Source: Tigriopus japonicus
Taxonomy: Eukaryota > Arthropoda > Copepoda > Harpacticoida > Harpacticidae
Length of the DNA stretch: 64,000 nt
NCBI GenBank assembly: GCA_010645155.1
Contig: CM021312.1
Span: 3,997,844 to 4,061,843, forward strand
Reading direction: 5' to 3'
The notes under the pieces: model-generated
Told to the model about the DNA's origin: nothing
The model's input: only the letters and a program-made list of their open reading frames with translations
Database searches by the model: none
Part shown: piece by piece, positions 39,581-49,490 of the stretch
Layout of the letters: each line of letters starts with the position of its first letter
How positions within the stretch are numbered: position 1 is the first letter of the stretch
Position numbers and translations under genes: made by a program

Positions 39581-40060
39581 TAGGGGTGCAGATTTCTAGG
39601 AAATAAAACATGCCTTTTAGGCCCCAAAAATGGCAAATAAAAGCCTCCAAATTGGCAAATAAAATGGCAACTAAACAAAGAAATGGCAAATAAAACCGCA
39701 AATAGACACGAAAAATTATCAAAATATAGCAAAAAACTAGCCACTAAATTTGGAAAATGAGCTTTATGTTTCACCAACAATAAAGTGGAATGCAATTGTA
39801 TGAACATGTAAGAGAAAATATTTTCATTCTGTTGAAAAATCATTATATCCTTAAAACAAAACAAAATTGGCAAAGAAATATTTTTACTAGTTTTGAACGA
39901 AAAAGACAATTTTTGCATTGATTTGCGCAAAATACGACATTTTTTTGCCCACAAAGGGCAAAAAAATGAAAAATGGCAAATAAACTGTAAAAGCTAACAA
40001 ATAGCAAATAAACATGTTTTTGGGCATAAAATCTTGTTTGCCTGAAATCTGCACCCCCTA
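39581..40060. mobile_element. hAT-like non-autonomous element (TAGGGGTGCAGATTTC family)
   Basis: The left end TAGGGGTGCAGATTTC is inverted at the right end as GAAATCTGCACCCCCTA. The flanking 8-mers CTAATAAT and CTTATAAT match at 7 of 8 positions, giving an 8-bp target duplication. The interior of 480 bp is filled with GGCAAATAAA-type units. No transposase frame. A truncated relative ends at about 48840 (CTGAAATCCACACCCC). Confidence 0.85.
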
Positions 40061-40287
40061 CTTATAATCCTCTGAAGACCCGTCTACGATGATGTGGGTT
40101 GGTGGAAATGGAAGAAGGGGCTCGACTTCTCCAAAAGTAAGTCGGAACAAGGCCAATGATGTTCATTTCAGGAACTTTCGGAACTTCATTGAACAAGGCT
40201 AATTTCGTACCGTACCACTAAAACCAGTCCCAAGTTTTTTGGCTGAAATCCTGTTCAAAGATATGCTTTTAAGCCAGTATTCTATGG

Positions 40288-40737
40288 CAAGAAGCACGGA
40301 AATCATGGAGTGGGAGGCTAGCAATGAGAATTATGATTTCCAGTAGAAACAGACCATTTGCGTTCTTCTGCTAATGAGACCTGGCTTGCATTGAGAAGAA
40401 CACGTATTTCAAATTTCAGCCCAATCGAATGCTGGAGTGAAAAGTTATGCCTTCTCAAACTTATGTACTGAAGAGAGCATAGAATGAATGAACTCGCCCT
40501 TTTGTGGTAAAAGGATTACCACAAAAGGGCGAGTTCATTCATTCTCGGTAGGATTTGCACTGAACTTTGAGTGAGCATAACTTTTGTCTCCGACGTTCGA
40601 TTGAGCTGAAAATCAAAATACGTGTTCTTGTCAACATATGCAAGGTCTCATTTGCGGAAGAACGTAATTGAATTGTTCTTACTGGAAATCATTATTCTCA
40701 TTGCCAGCCTCCCACTCCATGATTCCAGTGCTTCTTG
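40288..40737. repeat. 450-bp foldback (long inverted repeat)
   Basis: The two halves are inverted copies of each other over about 215 bp per arm. The core is perfect: 29-bp arms (40482-40510 and 40516-40544) around a 5-base loop AAGGA. The outer ends, CAAGAAGCAC and GTGCTTCTTG, also match. The right arm runs into the non-LTR retrotransposon relic at 40698, so the inverted duplication includes a piece of that element. Confidence 0.85.
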
Positions 40738-41400
40738 TCTAGGGTCACCGTGGAAGTGAGAAAGTGAATTATTGCATTGTTGGAGGAAAAAGGAAGATTG
40801 AGGTACCGTTTAAGAAATTTTGTGAAGACCGAGTTGGCTGCTTCCCAAACGTTTTTTGAGATGGCACAAGAAATCCAAATAGGGAGAGCGTATTCATACA
40901 TAGGCAGAATGTAGATCTGGAAGACCTTCATAGCCAAGTAGAAGGGGAGTTTTGGGAGGTCAAGGCGTGGAAAAAGGTAACCAATCTATGCTCGAGCTTT
41001 CAGATTGATCTCCTTTAAATGAGGCGACGAAAAGAGTTGCGAGGAGACCGTAACTCCGATGAGGTATCGGAATTTGTTCACTCGCTCGAGCTTCTCGTCG
41101 TCAAACGTCCAGGAACAGTTCGGTAGGCGTCCCTTGTGGAAGACTAGAATTATAGATTTGACCACGTTGACCATCAAGTCATTTTCTTTGCAGTAACTTT
41201 GGAGATCGTTAAGATCGTGTTGTAAATCTTCGCTTGAGTCCGAAATCAAACAAAGGTCATTTGCATACATGAGGAGACGCAATCGTTTATGTCCAAAAAG
41301 CACTCCCTCATGAAAAAGAAATTCCGGAAAGTCGTGTATGAAAAGATTGAACAAAAGGACAAAAGGGGAGAGCAAGGGTCACCTTGTGGTACGCCGTTGT
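40698..41400 (-). mobile_element. Decayed non-LTR retrotransposon fragment (reverse transcriptase)
   Basis: On the minus strand, GVPQGDPCSPLL (near 41390) is reverse transcriptase motif B, then after a frameshift RLLMYANDLCLIS (41270 region) is motif C with YAND in place of YADD, followed by LQSYCKENDLMVNVVKS and YLIGVTVSSQLFSSPHLKEI. A second frame (40937-40698) continues with FQIYILPMYEYALPIWI, the usual C-terminal region. Frameshifts and the altered active-site box make it inactive. It belongs to a different family from the two copies at 45.7 and 51.4 kb. Confidence 0.8.
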
Positions 41401-41636
41401 TCGTGGAAAATTTCCGCGTGTAGAAATGTTTCCTACAAATCTAATTTAAAAAAAACTTTTTATACACGCCGCTTGCAACATTTACACGTGCGAGAATGAA
41501 CTTGGAAATTTTTCTTTTATAACCTTGTTCTAACCAAACCTTTTCGCCATCGATTCAATGTTCTTCGGTAAATAATCAAAATCAGAGGAACGAACCATTG
41601 TGTTGTTTGGGACACTTTGATTTGAACATTTATAAG

Positions 41637-43090
41637 TAGGGACGGGCAAAAAGTGTAAAAAGATTTTTGGTAACATAAACCCATTTTTCTGCACTTTTGC
41701 ACTTTTCACCTTTATTTGCACTTTTTATTTACGTTTTTGGCCAAAATTGACAAATTGTTTAGAAAATGTAGTGGCTTTTGTAAGATTTTTTAGTATCAAG
41801 ATCAAATTTTGAACTAGTCAAAAAAGCTTCCATTTGCAATCAACCATTCTAAGCACCTTGAAGAAATATGTGCATTTCAGACGCAAAACTCACACTTTAT
41901 TCACCATCTTGGCTTTAACTATAACATCCTGTTTACTAAACTAAATATTAGACAAAAGAATCTCATTGCATGCAACCAACAAACAGCAAACCTAAAGAAA
42001 CTCATGTTATGGTAATGGAATGATCTATAAACAATATAGATTGCAGAATTAGGTTTGTTGCCTACAAAGATCACTATTTCTCCAGTAAAACAACGGCAGT
42101 TTCGAGGTTAAGAACCTTCATATATTTAAGTAAGATAATATGTAATAGAGAACAAGGACAAACGATATTATAAACATTACCCCCAGCCTTTGTCTCAGAA
42201 GTCCGATCGGGAATGGCGAGCTGGGAAGACTAACATTGTAGTTCGTTCGGGTGGAGGCACTAATTAGAATTAGAGAGCTTGCCGCGGTCAGTCGCGATGT
42301 ATTAGCTAAGGATACATCAATGTAGCAGTACACATTGTTTTATTGACTTGGAGATATTACTTTTAAGTTCCAAAAGTATTTATGATTAAGGTTTTGATGT
42401 GACGAGACAATGAAAGCCACATTTAAAATTGTTTTCTAGTAATTAGGCCATGGGCCTAATATTGAAGTAATGTCGCTAAAAACTTGCTTAAAACACATTT
42501 ATGACTATTTTCTGTGATGGAATTGTTAGGCACACGTGGGTATTTTTCTGTTCAATTTTCAATGTCTATTTTTGAACAACTTGAAGGACGAAAACGAAGT
42601 GATGTAAAGCCATATAAAACAATTGCTAAGTATATTTCGACAATATTTTAGGTACATACATCCACGAGACCACCTTAGGAATGAAAAATTCAGAGGATTG
42701 TTGACTAGAGTATTTTTAATGACTTTACATCCTTTTTGCTAGTGACCTAATTAATATAACTCTGTTACTTGTGCGGCATTGTCTCTTCACCTCAAACTAG
42801 TCTCAAATGTCTTTAGAACTTGTAAATGACTTCTCCTGCTCAATTAGGAGCCGTGGGTACTCCATGAATGACGTTTTAAGTCCAAAAAGAAGTTATTTGC
42901 TCTTTTTAGGCATTTATTTGCACTTTTTTGACATTTATTTGCTCTTTTTTGACTCTTATTTGCTCTTTTTTCCACATTTATTTGCACTTTCAACATTTTT
43001 CTGCACTTTGTTTTGCACTTTTGGGCACATTTTTTTGCAACTTTTGGTAACTAAAAGGGTAAGATTATTTGCACTTTCTGCCCGTCCCTA
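41637..43090. mobile_element. hAT-like non-autonomous element (TAGGGACGGGC family), 1454 bp
   Basis: The ends TAGGGACGGGCAAAAAGTG and CACTTTCTGCCCGTCCCTA are inverted and near identical. Both sides carry the perfect 8-bp target duplication TTTATAAG (41629-41636 and 43091-43098). The subterminal zones hold many TTTGCACTTTTT words (about 41690-41730 and 42900-43080). The interior has a more GC-rich insert near 42180-42300, but no transposase frame. A right end of the same family is at 45290-45462. Confidence 0.9.
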
Positions 43091-43385
43091 TTTATAAGTT
43101 TTGAGGAGTCGAAATTTGCCACTGAGCATTATAGTACGAATGAACATGCGGTTATGGCATCAAAAATGATTATTTTCCTTCACCTTGATTAAATATATGA
43201 TTATCCATCAATGAAAGTTTTTTAATCATTTTTTTTCTTTTTTCCAATACTCCTCGATCGCCTAAATTGGTGTTGGAGTGGACTGAACAATACACAATAA
43301 AATAAAATCTAAATTGGTTGCTGAACCAATTTCCAAAATGTCTTTGGTCAAATATCAAACACATTCCATTTCACATGGCCAATCC

Positions 43386-43396
43386 GGGGAATCCCC
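43386..43396. promoter_or_regulatory. Perfect kappa-B-like palindrome upstream of G2
   Basis: GGGGAATCCCC is a full match to the Rel/NF-kappa-B type consensus (GGGRNWYYCC). It lies about 350 bp upstream of the G2 TATA box. It is a candidate immune-response element only; one 11-mer in 64 kb can be chance. Confidence 0.4.
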
Positions 43397-43744
43397 ATAA
43401 ACGAGAACAATTTCTGGCGGTGAATCATCTTCAAAATCCCACGCTACTTTTTTTACTCTAAAAACGAGAACCTAATCAAGACTTGATATTCGCACACTTA
43501 CACACACTTTTATCATTCCAATGATAGTTCTAACCGTCAAAACAAGCAACTTAATCTCGCCGCATGAACAACGTATCATATTTCGAGCAATCAAACCAAA
43601 ACATTGTTTTTGTCCATTGCCTCGGGCGCAAAACTCTTCAAAACTGAACCAGTTTTTACTTATTGGGCTGGCCTTAAGATTGAAGGTGTTTCACCCTTAA
43701 ACATCTCACATGGTCGCCCCTAAAAGCAGGTAGGAGAGCTTCTT

Positions 43745-43750
43745 TATAAA
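43745..43750 (+). promoter_or_regulatory. TATA box of G2
   Basis: TATAAA, 55 bp upstream of the G2 start codon, followed by an initiator-like TCATTCACATT about 25-30 bp downstream. Confidence 0.75.
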
Positions 43751-43799
43751 GGGAAATCATCTGGACTCTTTCATTCACATTCAACAACGAACTATCAAC

Positions 43800-44468
43800 A
43801 TGAGAGGATCAATCAAGGTAAGCAAGTGATTGCTGGGCCAAACAACCCATTCTTTGCTAATTCGAGGTTTCGTGGTTCCAGTTTCTGACTGTTCTTGCCG
43901 TCCTACTGGCTGTTTCAGTACAATTTTCTTCCGCCGAAGAGAACCTCCTAAGTAAGAAATTATATTTATTAGCCATTTACATTTTGGAAAACTTTTTCTA
44001 TATATTTTTTATTCGTTCACAGGTCGAGAAAAGAGACAATTTGGAGGAGGCAGTAATGGCGGCGGCGGCCGCGGTGGTGGTGGCCGTGGAGGAGGGGGTC
44101 GTGGCGGAGGGGGTCGTGGAGGGAGCCGCGGGGGTCGTGGGGGATCCTCTTCTGGTGGAGGTGTGAGCGGTAGAGGTAGCAGTGGTGGCTTTGGCGGCGG
44201 AAGTGGCGGCTTTGGCGGCGGAAGTGGCGGCTTTGGCGGCGGAAATGGTGGCGGATTTGGATTTGGCGGTGGTGGCCGTGGAGGAAGATTTGGCGGCGGT
44301 AGATTTGGCGGCGGAAGATTTGGTGGCGGAAGATTTGGTGGCGGCAACCGATTCCGAAGCCGACCCATTGTCAGAGCGTGAGTGTTCTTTTTGATTTGTA
44401 ATCTTATCATTTGTGCTAATTAGATGATTTTTAGATTGAGACGATTCCTCCGTCGCAACCGCTTTTAG
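43800..44468 (+). CDS. G2: secreted Gly-rich peptide precursor with basic C-terminal tail, 4 exons
   Basis: Exons: 43800-43817, 43882-43951, 44023-44377 and 44435-44468; 158 residues. Exon 1 encodes MRGSIK. Exon 2 gives the signal core FLTVLAVLLAVSVQFSSA (cut near residue 24) and the pro-piece EENLL. Exon 3 starts SREKR (residues 30-34), followed by mature QFGGGSNGGG, GGRGGGG repeats, a GGFGGGS block, GGGRF repeats and RFRSRPIVRA. Exon 4 adds LRRFLRRNRF, a cationic, potentially amphipathic tail. The mature product would be about 124 residues. It is probably a secreted defence or matrix peptide; the basic tail favours an antimicrobial role (inference). The last donor makes an in-frame stop (GCG TGA), so intron retention would yield a tail-less form. 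Confidence 0.9.
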
Positions 44469-44672
44469 AGGCTTGGCCTTTGCGTTTTCAATCCAATCCC
44501 ACCCTCGGCTTTGTGTTTGAAAAACACCCAGAGGATTAAAACACACTGGAAATTAATTACTTCTGCATCCTCACTCATTTATTCATTCTGTCACGTCTAT
44601 TTACAACAATCAAAATACTCTCTTGCCAATACTATGTATTGTTAACAAGTTCATTTCGAATGTTATTTGCTC

Positions 44673-44678
44673 AATAAA
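44673..44678 (+). promoter_or_regulatory. Poly(A) signal of G2
   Basis: AATAAA within TTGCTCAATAAATC, about 205 bp after the stop codon; the same extended word follows G1. Confidence 0.7.
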
Positions 44679-45038
44679 TCAGTTTTTCCAACAATTTTGA
44701 GAAGACTTCGTGTTTCAAAAATAACGTAATAGGACATTAAATAACATATTTGGGACAATAACGTCAATTTAGCAAAATCATTTCCATCCAACAAAAAGAA
44801 CGACGATGTTAAATTTGACAATGACGATTAAAAAAACAGAAGGAACTGGCATTAAAAACTAGTCCTCTGAAAGGTGGGAATAAATTCGTAGAAATAGAGG
44901 TAAAGCATGCTAGCACAACAAGCCACTGTACATTTCTATAACGTAACTTAATATTTTCCTTATTTCACATCTAATTTTAATTAGATACAATCATCTACAC
45001 GAAGAAGATCATCCAAATCTTTTTGTTTTGATAGTTTT

Positions 45039-45215
45039 TAGTGATGGGCTGAAAGGGCTCTTAACCGAAACCGAAATTTTCCCCCGAAAGAAGGCGGAAC
45101 CTTTGCGAAAGCAGCTGACTTTAAAATCATAAATATGATTAAAATTCACTTTCAAAATATCAATTGCTCGTGTGTTTAATGTTGAGCAATCGCAAATTTT
45201 TAAAATCGGAAAACA
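45039..45215. mobile_element. hAT-like MITE, truncated copy 3 (reverse orientation)
   Basis: TAGTGATGGGCTGAAAGGGC corresponds to the right end of the family seen at 17291 and 58907. GAAAGCAGCTGACT and an ATTGCTCGTGTGT stretch match the inner part in reverse. The other end is missing. Confidence 0.7.
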
Positions 45216-45289
45216 AATCAATGATCGATTTTTTCAATTCCATCATACACATTCATTGATAGTGAGGTTGTGGCCAACATGCTTGGAGA

Positions 45290-45462
45290 TCAGTTCTTGA
45301 GTGTATTTTCGATACGCGCTTTTTTGGTTTTTTTTTGCGCTTTTGACCTTTTTCTGCATTTTATTTATAATTTTATAATTCATAATTTGATTTGGGGCTG
45401 ATTTTTGTGCAACTTTTGGTAACCAAAAGCTTCTTTTGATTTGCACTTTTTGCCCGTCCCTA
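45290..45462. mobile_element. Right-end fragment of the TAGGGACGGGC hAT-like family
   Basis: CAACTTTTGGTAACCAAAAG and TTTGCACTTTTTGCCCGTCC, ending in CCTA, match the right end of the 41637-43090 element. No left end is present nearby. Confidence 0.7.
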
Positions 45463-45674
45463 GTTATAAGCGTAACTTTGGAGCCCGTCAAATCAATTAT
45501 GGAATGAGGAATTACTACAACATATCGCCAATCCAACTTTCATTTCAATATTTACTGTTGTTGACCCTAAATGTGATGAGCCCTCTGCATCTGAGGTTCA
45601 TGATATGCTCGGAAATTATCTCAAAAATACCTTTTTGTTGTTACTGTATTGAGCCTAACTAATCACTAATTAAG

Positions 45675-47358
45675 TTGTTGATGAGACTGGCATTGATGGT
45701 CAGGATAATCAATTCGAGGATCTGGTAGTCACAGATCAAGATGCTTTTGAGGCCATCAAGAGTTTAAAGCAGATCACAGATTCTGGCCCCTGTTTTCTTC
45801 TTTTTGATGCGTCGGATTTTAGATCAGTGCAAGTTCCCCCTTCTCTAAAAGAAGCTCATGTCGTTCCAATTTTTAAGGGCGGAGATAAGTCACTCCCTAG
45901 TAATTATAGGCCCATTTCTCTGACCTCCAGCGTTGCAAAGGTTTTTGAGAAGATTATGAAGTCCAAGCTTGTAGATTATTTGGAAGTCCATGATTTAATT
46001 CCTTCTGGACAGCATGGGTTTCGAGCTCATTTTAGTACAGTCACCCAATTGGTTGATCATATTGAGCAAATCATTGAAGGGCTCGAAAGTCATGAGTCAG
46101 TTGATGTAGTCTATTTTGACTTTGCCAAGGCCTTCGATAAGGTAGATCATGGTCTTTTGCTCGATCAACTCAAAGAGTTTGGGATCCAGGGTAAGGTACT
46201 GGATTGGATTGATGGTTTCATTAGCGAAAAGAAGCAAATAGTTAAACTTGAAGGATCATTTAGTGGCATGTATGATGTCAAGTCAGGTGTTCCACAAGGT
46301 TCAATCTTAGGTCCGCTCTTGTTTATTCTCTTTATTGCTTCTCTCCAGAAGTTTAGAACGAAAGCCAGTTTTTCTTCATAGGCTGATGACACAAAATTAG
46401 TTTGTGGAAGGAATGGTCAGGACTCAAAATATTTAGTTGAGGACTTGGAGAAAGTCTACTCTTGGGTTGGTCAGAGTATTATGGCATTGAACGGGATGAA
46501 ATTCCGCACAATGACGTGTGGGGCGTCAAAATTAGATGTTCCGCTAAAAGGCAATAAAGGTTGTGATATTGAGCAGGTATCGTCCATGAGAGATTTGGGA
46601 GTTGTCGTCCAAGATGATGGAAAGTTTGATGAGCATATCCATTTGAAAGTGGGGAAGGCATTTCAAACGTGCGGCTGGATCTATCGCACTTTCAAGTCCA
46701 GAGATAGTTTTACGATGCTAACTCTGTACAAGTCGATTGTTCAGCCGCATCTTGAATATGCCTCACCCATTTGGGCTCCAATGAGTTCAGCAGGTTTGCA
46801 AAAGGCCGAGCAGGTCCAACGATGTATTACTAGGAACATCACAGGAATGAGAGAGCTCTCGTATTGGGAGAGGTTCCAGAAATTAGGGTTGTACAGTACT
46901 CAGAGAAGGCATGAAAGGCATCTGATACTGTATGTTTTCAAGAGCATTCATGGGCTCTGTCCTAACCCGGGATTTGAGGTCAGCTGCAGCGATCGTAGAT
47001 GTTTTACTCGTGCTCTAAAAGCACCTCCAAATCCAAGGGAATCGAGGCTAGTACGAACAGTGAAGTCCTCCTCTCTTTTTATCGGGCTCCTTCATTGTTC
47101 AATTTGTTACCCATTAGTCTTAGCCGAGAATATGTAGGAGCTGATCCTCTAACAGCTATTAAAGCAGGGTTGGATTAATTTTTGAATTCTGTTCTTGATC
47201 AGCGCACTATTTAAAGGCTGTATAGATCTGCCATCAGAAACAAGTGGGTAGACCAAATATCCTAAAAATATTAATTTCAATTTTGATAAACTTCCTTTTA
47301 ATGACTGACTTTTTTTGTAGAGAATCCCATTCCTTGTAACAGTAATAAAAAATCTGCA
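45675..47358 (+). mobile_element. CR1-like non-LTR retrotransposon, inactivated copy
   Basis: It is close kin of the reverse transcriptase at 51406-53160, in the same orientation. It is 5' truncated and lacks about 55 bp near 45770 (the SSPGPDG region). The frame resumes at 45827 with VVPIFKGGDKSLPSNYRPIS and keeps YFDFAKAFDKVDH and SGVPQGSILGPLLF. The Tyr codon of the YADD box is changed to TAG (46379-46381); downstream the same frame continues to about 47070, where a one-base deletion shifts it. The 3' end has GAATCCCATTCCTTGTA, as in the other copy. No endonuclease part is present. Confidence 0.9.
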
Positions 47359-47831
47359 AACAACAACAAAAAAAGGACCCATAAGAGAATCGGCAGTTTA
47401 ATCATAAACCATGAACACATTTTTTGCGCCATCATGTGGTAAAAACAAATATGAGTGTTTTGGCGAAACATTTGGCCTTAAGTGGGTTTTCACTCCGCAC
47501 AACTTTAAAAAAAGATCATTGGAGCTGGACTCAGGTAGATTCTAAATATGAAGAGACCTTTTGCTTAAAAAATCTACCAGGGAATCCTGTTATCTTCACA
47601 ATATTTTGTTCATTTAATGTAATAGAAATAAAGCTAAAAACTGAAGATGTGTCAAAGCTTTAAGTGACGCGGTGTCAATTTGAATATAGTTATCCAATTT
47701 AGAGTAATTAGTTAAGAGTAGTTAGAATAGTTACCAAATATGCCTTTAGATTATTCCAGAAAAAATGTTATTCCATGATTAACTATGATGAATGAAAGGG
47801 AGTCAAAATTTGGAAAAAAACAAAAAAGGTG

Positions 47832-47837
47832 TTTATT
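47832..47837 (-). promoter_or_regulatory. Poly(A) signal of G3
   Basis: On the minus strand TTGCTCAATAAAC lies about 105 bp after the G3 stop, the same extended motif as in G1 and G2. Confidence 0.7.
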
Positions 47838-47938
47838 GAGCAATGCGTTTCAATTTGAAATTTTGGCAGTGCTGACTTTGCAATTAGTTATTGAGAATGC
47901 GTCTTGGAGGTGGTTGGATGAAAAGGCATCGGGCTTTC

Positions 47939-49324
47939 TTAACCAAGGATTCGTCTCAAACTGAAATAACAAAAAGATTCAATGAGCAATTGGGATCCAT
48001 AATACCCAAGCATTTTATTGGTCAAATGAAAACCTAAAATGTGTGCTTGTAAATCTCATGTTTGGGAACTTTTTGCTCAATGAAAGCAATATGAACTAGA
48101 CTAGACTGCTTTCCAGGAGCTCTAAACAGAAAGCATATGTTCAATTGAAAAGAAAATGCCATTTTAACCAGCTAAAACTTACGCTCTGACGATTGGTCGG
48201 CCGTTGCCACCTCTGAATCCGCCTCCTCTCAAGCTGTTGAGGCCACCGCCAAATCTGCCACCACCAAATCCGCGATTGCCTCCTCCAAATCCGCCGCCGC
48301 CAAATCCACCACCACCACCGCCAAATCCACCGCCACCACCGCCAAATCCACCGCCACCACCGCCACCACCGCCAAATCCACCACTTTCGCCGCCAAATCC
48401 ACCATTGCCACCTCCAAATCCACCATCACTTCCGCCGCCGAATCCACTACCACCACCGCTAGGACGGCCATATTGGGCAGAGGCATATTGAATGGTGACA
48501 GTCACAATAACGGCCACGACGGCCAAAAACTGAAATCACGAAACCTTATGATAGTGTTCCATTCACATTCATCAGTGCACATTTTGACAAATGAATTGAG
48601 CCTTTAAATCCCAAAATGACCAGATTTCGAAAAGACCAGAAGACTCAAAAATCGTCTCATTTTAGATCGAAAACTTTTGGTCCCTATTTTTCGGTAGAAT
48701 TATCAGTGGGTCAATTTTTTTACAAAAAAAGGCCAATGAGACCTAGAAATCGGTAAATAAAAGGAAAATGGAAGAAATGGAAAAAAACTAGAAAAAAACT
48801 AATTCCACCTCAAAATTTATTTGCCTGAAATCCACACCCCAAATAGTTACATCTATAACCCATATGTTTTGTCTGCACTAAGGCACGCTGCAAGCGTTAT
48901 TCCATTATTGACTTTGAGCGTATTTTGAGCCTGTTGGAGTATTTTTGACTAAATATTAGATTAAACATCCAACACGTAAAAACTGACACTCAAATGGCGT
49001 CATTTTAGAAGACTGAAAATGTTAAACAGACTCAAAAAAGGGTGGCAGTCAATTGATGAAGTATGCTTCAAGCATGTATCTCCCAACACAAAACATATGA
49101 CCCAATGACATGTATTTGACAGATTACAACTGTAAACAGCGCCATCTAGGGTCATTATATCATAAACAACAGCTCGCCATCACTAAAATGACCAATCAGA
49201 GTCGACTCAAAACGGTCGGATCTGTCTTTTGGAAAATGAAACCGAATTAGAGGGCCTTTTCCACAAGTGCAAGTTGGATCCAGATTGCTCAAAAGAATCT
49301 TCTTACCTTGATTGCTCCTCTCAT
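47939..49324 (-). CDS. G3: secreted Gly-rich peptide without pro-piece, 3 exons
   Basis: Exons: 49324-49307, 48529-48183 and 47960-47939; 128 residues. Exon 1 encodes MRGAIK. Exon 2 gives FLAVVAVIVTVTIQYASA, a clear signal peptide cut near residue 24, and runs straight on into QYGRPSGGGS and long GGFGGG repeats, ending NGRPIVRA. Unlike G1, G2 and G4 there is no intron after the signal and no LLSREKR processing site, so the mature peptide (about 104 residues) starts directly at the signal cut, again with Gln. The last exon adds LRRILG. The first intron is unusually long for the family (777 nt) and carries a piece of a hAT-like element. The Gly repeats are near-pure GGN/GGC codons and are prone to length change. 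Confidence 0.9.
48650..48842. repeat. hAT-like fragment in intron 1 of G3
   Basis: CGGTAAATAAAAGG units and the end TTTGCCTGAAATCCACACCC resemble the right part of the element at 39581-40060. It is truncated and diverged. Confidence 0.5.
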
Positions 49325-49373
49325 GTTGATCTCTCGATGTCGAATGTGTGTGAAAGAGACGAGATGGTTTCCA

Positions 49374-49379
49374 TTTATA
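49374..49379 (-). promoter_or_regulatory. TATA box of G3
   Basis: TATAAATGGA on the minus strand, 50 bp upstream of the start codon. The whole stretch from TATA to the first exon donor resembles that of G5 (TTTATAAATGG, ACCAT, GAGAGATCAACATGAGAGGA). Confidence 0.75.
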
Positions 49380-49481
49380 AGCAAGCTTGAGCTCAAGGCT
49401 CTCCCTGTCGATTTTAAGCGGACGTAACAGGTCCAAGGGTGAAACATCTTGAGCGCCGTCATCCATAAAAGCGGTTGTGGA

Positions 49482-49490
49482 GGATTTTCC
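49482..49490. promoter_or_regulatory. Kappa-B-like site upstream of G3 (weak)
   Basis: GGATTTTCC lies about 105 bp upstream of the G3 TATA box. It is one base short of the canonical GGGATTTTCC. Confidence 0.25.

Noticed and set aside
43998..44546. 182- and 133-codon minus-strand frames rich in Ser/Ala/Thr or Pro
   Set aside because: Antisense shadows of the Gly-rich repeats of G2; Gly codons read backwards give Pro and Ala.
48204..48491. Pro-rich plus-strand frame of 95 codons
   Set aside because: Antisense shadow of the Gly-rich exon of G3.
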